From assembly GCA_038244055.1 (NCBI GenBank), contig JBBRTW010000271.1, forward strand, positions 1 to 9,414: a stretch of DNA of 9,414 nucleotides, in the 5' to 3' direction. Shown in pieces: positions 5,857 to 9,414 of the stretch; the first letter of the stretch is position 1; each line of letters starts with the position of its first letter. Under the pieces are notes generated by a model. The model was not told where the DNA came from and ran no database searches. It was given only the letters and a program-made list of their open reading frames with translations. The position numbers were made by a program, and so were the translations under genes. Source of the DNA: DASPKW01 sp038244055 (GTDB taxonomy: Bacteria; Planctomycetota; Phycisphaerae; Tepidisphaerales; Tepidisphaeraceae).

Positions 5857-5956
5857 GGGGACGATCAGAATGACGGGGACGATCAGGATGACGGGGGCAC
5901 CATCGGAATGTCGAGTGCCGTCGGAATGACGAGCGCCATCGGAATGACATGGGCGG
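5847..5956. repeat. Tandem tail array of copy A (about 18-nt units)
   Basis: Six units begin at 5847, 5865, 5883, 5903, 5921 and 5939. The first two are identical (TCAGAATGACGGGGACGA), the third is 20 nt (TCAGGATGACGGGGGCACCA), and the last three switch to a TCGGAATG core (for example TCGGAATGACGAGCGCCA). The first unit overlaps the terminal TCAGAATGAC of the hairpin's right arm, so the array looks like repeated copying of the element's end. With copy A it fills most of the 362-bp gap before the ROK gene. Confidence 0.85.
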
Positions 5957-5977
5957 CTCATTAAAATCAGGGCTGTA

Positions 5978-5994
5978 CAAACCGCGCCGGTTTG
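5978..5994. promoter_or_regulatory. Palindrome upstream of the ROK gene, possible operator
   Basis: CAAACCG at 5978-5984 and CGGTTTG at 5988-5994 form perfect 7-bp arms around CGC, 61 bp before the ROK gene ATG. AAACCG/CGGTTT half-sites are reminiscent of sugar-responsive LacI-type operators, though those usually have no 3-nt spacer. It could equally be a short hairpin. No regulator gene is in the window. Confidence 0.4.
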
Positions 5995-6055
5995 CCGATT
6001 ATCCTCACGCCTGAGCGATGCCCCCGGATCGTCCATTGCCCCTGAGGAAGCGCGG

Positions 6056-7015
6056 ATGCCCCAGCACATTATCGGAGTCGACATTGGCGGAACGACGGTC
6101 AAGCTGGCCGTCGTCCGCGCCGGCGCGGCGACGGGCGAGCAAATCCTCCACACCTCAACCATCGACACGCGCCCCCAGGACCCCGGCGAGCAGACGGCGG
6201 CGCGGATCGGGCAGGCCGTGAAAATCCTAGCTGGCGCGGCCAAGGTCGAGCGCATCGATGGCGTCGGCGTCGGCTGCCCGGGGCTGGTGGATAACGTCCA
6301 TCGCCTGATCGTCGTCTCGGCCAATCTCCCCGGCTTCAAGAACCTGCCATTGGGCGATCTGCTGGAAAAAGAGATCGGCGCGGCGGTGGCGCTTCAGAAC
6401 GATGCCAACGCGGCGGCGCTGGGGGAATTTGAGTTTGGCCGGGCGGGGAAAGGGTGCAGGAACATGGTGCTGCTGACGCTCGGCACGGGTGTCGGCGGGG
6501 GCGTGATCTGCGATGGCAAGCTGCTGGTCGGCGCGGACAACGCGGCGGCCGAGCTTGGGCATGTCAAAGTCGAATTCGGCCCCGCCGCCTTCCCCTGCGG
6601 CTGTGGACACAAGGGATGCATCGAGGCCTACGCGGGGATGGGGGGCATCGCCCGCACCGCCCGCGCCGTGTTGGCCGATGCCCCTTCGACGACTTTGTCG
6701 CCCAACGAAATCACCACCAAGGTGATCACCCAATCCGCCGCCGCGGGCGATCGCTCGGCGTTGAAAATTCTCCATCGCACGGGCGAGTATCTTGGCCGGG
6801 CGATCGCGAGTTTTGTGGAGATTTTTAACCCGGAGAAAGTCATTCTGGCGGGCGGCGCATCGCGCGCTACGCCGTACCTTCTGCCCGGCATTCATCAGGC
6901 GATGGTCGAGAACTGCTCATTCGCCGCCACGCGCGATCGCGCCAAGGTGCAGGCGACGGCGATCCCGGATGATATCAATGTGCTCGGGGCGGCGGCGGTT
7001 TTCCTTCACCGTTGA
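6056..7015 (+). CDS. ROK family sugar kinase, probably glucokinase
   Basis: The 319-residue protein has the complete ROK pattern. The phosphate-binding loop is VDIGGTTVK (8-16). N115-D116 in LQNDANAA include the catalytic Asp. LGTGVGGG (142-149) is the second ATP loop. E166 and H169 in AELGH contact sugar and zinc. The structural zinc knot is CGCGHKGCIE (C181, C183, C188). The adenosine region is VILAGGAS (262-269). Length fits glucokinases of about 300-330 residues, and there is no N-terminal helix-turn-helix, so this is a kinase rather than a NagC/Mlc-type repressor. It probably phosphorylates glucose in the cytoplasm; N-acetylhexosamine or fructose specificity cannot be excluded from sequence. 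GAGGAA at 6044-6049 supports the ATG at 6056. The gene stands alone between two copies of a hairpin repeat, with no transporter or other sugar gene adjacent. Confidence 0.92.
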   Translation: MPQHIIGVDIGGTTVKLAVVRAGAATGEQILHTSTIDTRPQDPGEQTAARIGQAVKILAGAAKVERIDGVGVGCPGLVDNVHRLIVVSANLPGFKNLPLGDLLEKEIGAAVALQNDANAAALGEFEFGRAGKGCRNMVLLTLGTGVGGGVICDGKLLVGADNAAAELGHVKVEFGPAAFPCGCGHKGCIEAYAGMGGIARTARAVLADAPSTTLSPNEITTKVITQSAAAGDRSALKILHRTGEYLGRAIASFVEIFNPEKVILAGGASRATPYLLPGIHQAMVENCSFAATRDRAKVQATAIPDDINVLGAAAVFLHR

Positions 7016-7055
7016 TGCGCTTTGAGTCATCGTCATATCAAAAGGCATCCGACGG

Positions 7056-7181
7056 GTCATTCTGAGAGAGCTTGAGGCGACCGAAGAATCTAGCTTTGAC
7101 AGATCTGGCTGCTCGTGTTGGCGAACGAGCCACGACGCATCGGCAAGATCCTTCGGGTCGCCTAACTCCCCTCAGGATGAC
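7056..7181. repeat. Hairpin repeat element, copy B
   Basis: The left arm 7056-7090 (GTCATTCTGAGAGAG ... GCGACCGAAGAATC) is identical to copy A at 33 of 35 positions. The right arm, about 7147-7181, contains GATCCTTCGGGTCGCC and CCTCAGGATGAC and pairs with the left arm with several mismatches. The 56-nt centre is similar in length to copy A but unrelated in sequence. It sits 40 bp after the ROK stop codon, in the convergent gap before the propeller gene. Confidence 0.85.
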
Positions 7182-7231
7182 ACGACTCAGGATGACACGA
7201 CTCAGGATGACACGACTTGGAATGACTCAAC
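7172..7231. repeat. Tandem tail array of copy B (15-nt units)
   Basis: Three identical units TCAGGATGACACGAC start at 7172, 7187 and 7202, and a diverged fourth (TTGGAATGACTCAAC) at 7217. The first unit begins in the terminal TCAGGATGAC of copy B's own right arm. The unit has that arm's G variant rather than the A of copy A, so the array grew locally. Confidence 0.88.
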
Positions 7232-7258
7232 TCGCGGCAGTGGTAGTCGGCCACGGGG

Positions 7259-8587
7259 TCAGGGCATCAACTGTACGCAATACAATTCGCGGGCATCGCG
7301 GAGATAGAGTTTTCCATCGGCGTAGGCGGGGATGCACCAGTTGGTGCCGGCGACCTGGACTCGGCCGAGTTCGCGGTATTGTTTGGGGTCGGCGGCCGCG
7401 AGGACGAGCTCGCCGTTGTCGGTGAGGATGAGCAGGTTGCCGCCCATGACCAGGATCCCGGCCCAGGCGCTGCCCGCGCCGCCGGCGAAGAAGCCATCCT
7501 TGGACCAATTCTGTTTCCCGGTGGCGATGTCGATGCAGATCAGGTTCTTGGCCGGGCCGACGCCATAGAGCGCGCCGCCTTCGGCGACGGGGCTGGCGAA
7601 GTTGATCATCGCTTCTTTGAGCAGCCAGGCCTTTTCCGCCTGGAAGGTGGAGACGACGGCGGCCCCGGCATCGCCGCGTTCGGGGGACCGGGTCACCTTC
7701 ACGGCAAGAAGCCCGACCTGATGCGAGGCGACCAGGACCAGGTCGCCGGCGATGACAGGTGTCGTCACATGGCGCGCGAGTCTGGTTTTTACCGGGAAAC
7801 TCCAGAGCAGTTTCCCATCGCTTCGGCCAATCCCGACCACCGCATCGGCCATGAAACAGACGACCTGCGGCGCGCCGGCGATGGTGGTCAGCACGGGCGC
7901 GGCGTAGCCGGGCATCATGGCCGGGGATTTCCAGATGACTTTGCCGGTCAGCTTGTCGAAACAAACGACGCCGCCCTTTCCATCCGCATCCTTACCCCCG
8001 ACCTCTGCGATCAAATGATCGCCATCGATCAGCGGTGAGCCATTATAGCCATGGCGGCTGGCCCCCTCGGCCGTGCCCTTTTCGCCGATGAAGACCGCGC
8101 CGAAATCCTTGACGTAGTTGGTCCGCCAGATGACCTTGCCATCGGCCGCATTGAGACACTGGAGTTCGCCGCGGCAGGATTGGGCATAAACGCGCTGGCC
8201 ATCGGAGCTGGGCGTGCAGCGCGGGCCGGGGGTGCTCTGGCTGTCTTTGTGGACTTCATCGAGGGGCGCGCTCCACTGCTCCTTGCCGGTGGCGGCATCA
8301 GCGCCATGCACGACTTCCTTGCCATCCTGATGATCGAGGTAGAAGACGCGCCCGCCGGCGACCACGGGCGAGGCCAGGCCGTTGCCCAGGGGCACATGCC
8401 AGAGCACCTTGGGCGAAGCGGGGAGTTTATCGGGGATGGCGACATTGGCCGGGACGTGAGCGGTGCGATCGGGGCCGCGCCACTGGCCCCAGTCTTCGGC
8501 CGAGGCGCGGAGGGTGGGGAGAGTGAGGAAGACAATGAGACAAGGGGACAATGAGACAGTAAGAATTGCTTTCAGGCGCGGGGTCAT
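7259..8587 (-). CDS. Exported PQQ-type beta-propeller repeat protein
   Basis: The 442-residue protein has a signal peptide (residues 1 to about 30, ending RASA) and then EDWGQWRGPDRT, an N-terminal motif common in planctomycete PQQ-like propeller proteins. Blade signatures of the form xDxxTGKxxW recur at about 95-105 (GADAATGKEQW), 144-154 (CLNAADGKVIW), 209-219 (CFDKLTGKVIW), 252-262 (GIGRSDGKLLW) and 351-361 (CIDIATGKQNW), with further blades less regular. Such proteins are periplasmic or surface propellers; quinone binding and dehydrogenase activity are not implied, and no catalytic residues of methanol-dehydrogenase type were recognised. The start is ambiguous. ATG 8587 gives a normal signal peptide but has no Shine-Dalgarno; ATG 8680, in frame 31 codons upstream, is preceded by TAGGA (8685-8689) but would give an unusually long N terminus. 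The gene diverges from the 8748 gene. Confidence 0.9.
   Translation of the reverse strand: MTPRLKAILTVSLSPCLIVFLTLPTLRASAEDWGQWRGPDRTAHVPANVAIPDKLPASPKVLWHVPLGNGLASPVVAGGRVFYLDHQDGKEVVHGADAATGKEQWSAPLDEVHKDSQSTPGPRCTPSSDGQRVYAQSCRGELQCLNAADGKVIWRTNYVKDFGAVFIGEKGTAEGASRHGYNGSPLIDGDHLIAEVGGKDADGKGGVVCFDKLTGKVIWKSPAMMPGYAAPVLTTIAGAPQVVCFMADAVVGIGRSDGKLLWSFPVKTRLARHVTTPVIAGDLVLVASHQVGLLAVKVTRSPERGDAGAAVVSTFQAEKAWLLKEAMINFASPVAEGGALYGVGPAKNLICIDIATGKQNWSKDGFFAGGAGSAWAGILVMGGNLLILTDNGELVLAAADPKQYRELGRVQVAGTNWCIPAYADGKLYLRDARELYCVQLMP
8531..8558. repeat. 12-nt direct repeat within the propeller signal-peptide codons
   Basis: GACAATGAGACA occurs at 8531-8542 and again at 8547-8558, separated by AGGG. 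On the minus strand the pair encodes part of the hydrophobic core of the signal peptide (around VSLSPCLIVF). It may be a short slippage duplication or part of a dispersed TGTCTCATTGTC-type repeat. Confidence 0.7.
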
Positions 8588-8734
8588 GGAGGGGAGGTTC
8601 ACATGGAAGGGTGTGTGTGTCAATTGCGAGGGTGTAATGGGATCGATGAGCGGAAAGCGACTCAGCGGGCGATTCGACATTTTTCCTAGCCCTCTTTCCT
8701 CCGCGCGGGTACAACAAGGTCGTCGTACCAACCC

Positions 8735-8739
8735 GGAGG
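8735..8739 (+). promoter_or_regulatory. Ribosome binding site of the truncated exported protein
   Basis: GGAGG lies 8 nt before the ATG at 8748, at which a signal peptide begins. This fixes the start of an open frame that has no stop within the window. Confidence 0.8.
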
Positions 8740-8747
8740 TTGCGTTC

Positions 8748-9414
8748 ATGCACCGACGATTTGCCCTGCCCTGCTGCGTTTCCGCCCTCGCCATCCTCTC
8801 CATCTGTCCCCCTGCCCGCGCAGCCACCACTGTTTATTCCAACGATTTCGAGAATCCGGCCACGGTCGGCAAGGAATGGTCCACCGTCAACATTGAAGCA
8901 ACACCCAAGAACAACCGGCATTTCCTCGGCCCGTTCACCACCGACAAGCTCACCTTCAAAGTGCAGGCTCTTCCGAAGCACAAGTACATCCGCATCTCGC
9001 TGAATCTCTACATCATGATGACCTGGGACGGCAACGGCGTGCTCAGTCCTAAGGGATCGAAGATTGGCCCGGATTATTGGCGCATGGGTGTCGAGGGCGG
9101 CGTGGAACTCGTCAACGCCACCTTCAGCAACCTCAATTTCGAAACCGCCAGTGTCTCCAAGGAAGCCCAGACCCAGAGCTATCCATCGGTCCTCCCCGGC
9201 GAGGTCTACCCCGCCCGCACCGGGGCGGCCGAGAGCAACGCGCTCGGTTTCGAGTGGGCGTTTGGCGATGGGGTTTCCCGGCCGGTCGATACGGTCTACA
9301 AGCTTTCCTTCATCATCCCGCACGAGGCCGGGGAGATTCAGTTCAACTTCCAGGGGGGCGAGGGGTTGCAGCCGGCCGATGATGAATGCTGGGGGCTGGA
9401 TGATGTGAAATTGG
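8748..9414 (+). CDS. Exported jelly-roll-like protein, 3' end missing
   Basis: The frame is open from ATG 8748 to the window end (222 codons, no stop). The N terminus is a signal peptide (MHRRFALPCCVSALAILSIC, then PPARA, cleavage probably after residue 25). The mature part begins TTVYSNDFENP. It contains RHFLGPF (57-63), a WDGNG segment (93-97), GPDYWRMGVEGG (107-118), TFSNL (125-129), QSYPS (143-147) and DTVYKLSF (181-188), and ends the visible part with DDECWGLDDVKL (211-222). WGLDDV or WGLDNV endings after a beta-rich domain are typical of secreted carbohydrate-binding-like or jelly-roll modules in planctomycetes; further domains or a PEP-CTERM-like anchor may follow outside the window. 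No catalytic motif was seen and no firm family name is claimed. It diverges from the propeller gene, with 160 bp between starts. Confidence 0.85.
   Translation, partial: MHRRFALPCCVSALAILSICPPARAATTVYSNDFENPATVGKEWSTVNIEATPKNNRHFLGPFTTDKLTFKVQALPKHKYIRISLNLYIMMTWDGNGVLSPKGSKIGPDYWRMGVEGGVELVNATFSNLNFETASVSKEAQTQSYPSVLPGEVYPARTGAAESNALGFEWAFGDGVSRPVDTVYKLSFIIPHEAGEIQFNFQGGEGLQPADDECWGLDDVKL

Noticed and set aside
5847..5956. CRISPR array
   Set aside because: Units of 15-20 nt are directly adjacent with no unique spacers, and no cas genes are present.
5734..6339. Minus-strand frame with HSDG and VILIVP repeats
   Set aside because: The repeats are the translated copy A tail array, and the frame crosses the hairpin element and the start of the ROK gene.
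7072..7425. Plus-strand frame containing RMTRL repeats
   Set aside because: The repeats are simply the 15-nt tail array of copy B read in one frame; no start signal and no domain.

Overview
The window is high-GC bacterial DNA that most resembles a member of the Planctomycetota or a PVC-group relative. This rests on four things. There is a secreted PQQ-type beta-propeller whose mature N terminus carries the GQWRGPDRT motif common in that phylum. There is a secreted jelly-roll-like protein ending in a WGLDDV motif. There is an EAL-HDOD signalling protein. The intergenic DNA is loaded with short palindromic and hairpin repeats. No rRNA, tRNA, CRISPR array, transposase or phage gene was seen, and the organism assignment is inference.

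Layout. 1-1966 (+) is a probable two-gene signalling operon: the 3' part of a receiver-plus-Hpt-like protein, then an EAL-HDOD protein 28 bp downstream. 2022-3329 (-) holds a stand-alone phosphopantothenate-cysteine ligase (CoaB-like) and, upstream of it, a small DUF1294 membrane protein. 3512-4480 (+) is an HMGL-like (DRE-TIM) aldolase. 4728-5693 (+) is an exported, almost wholly helical coiled-coil protein. 6056-7015 (+) is a ROK-family sugar kinase. 7259-8587 (-) is the exported beta-propeller protein. 8748-9414 (+) is a second exported protein that runs off the window and diverges from the propeller gene.

How the genes work together. Only the first two genes look functionally coupled. The receiver has lost its phospho-Asp and the Hpt-like domain has lost its phospho-His, while the partner has an EAL domain with a degenerate DDFG loop and an HDOD domain. 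The pair therefore looks like a signalling module acting by binding rather than by phosphotransfer or c-di-GMP hydrolysis. The remaining genes are ordinary metabolic, membrane and envelope genes, each apparently transcribed alone or in pairs.

The most unusual material is repetitive. (i) Two copies of a hairpin element, with left arms 33/35 identical, flank the ROK gene. Each is followed on its right by its own tandem array of the element's terminal sequence, with 18-nt units in one and 15-nt units in the other. (ii) A CACTGGCAA/TTGCCAGTG palindrome occurs between genes at 4661-4688 and again inside the coding sequence of the CoaB-like gene at 2687-2710. There it adjoins a diverged array of 27-nt units that adds a 9-residue repeat to the protein. 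(iii) A CTCGACAT hairpin after the aldolase gene shares 15 nt, inverted, with one of the tail arrays. No complete novel multi-gene system was found.
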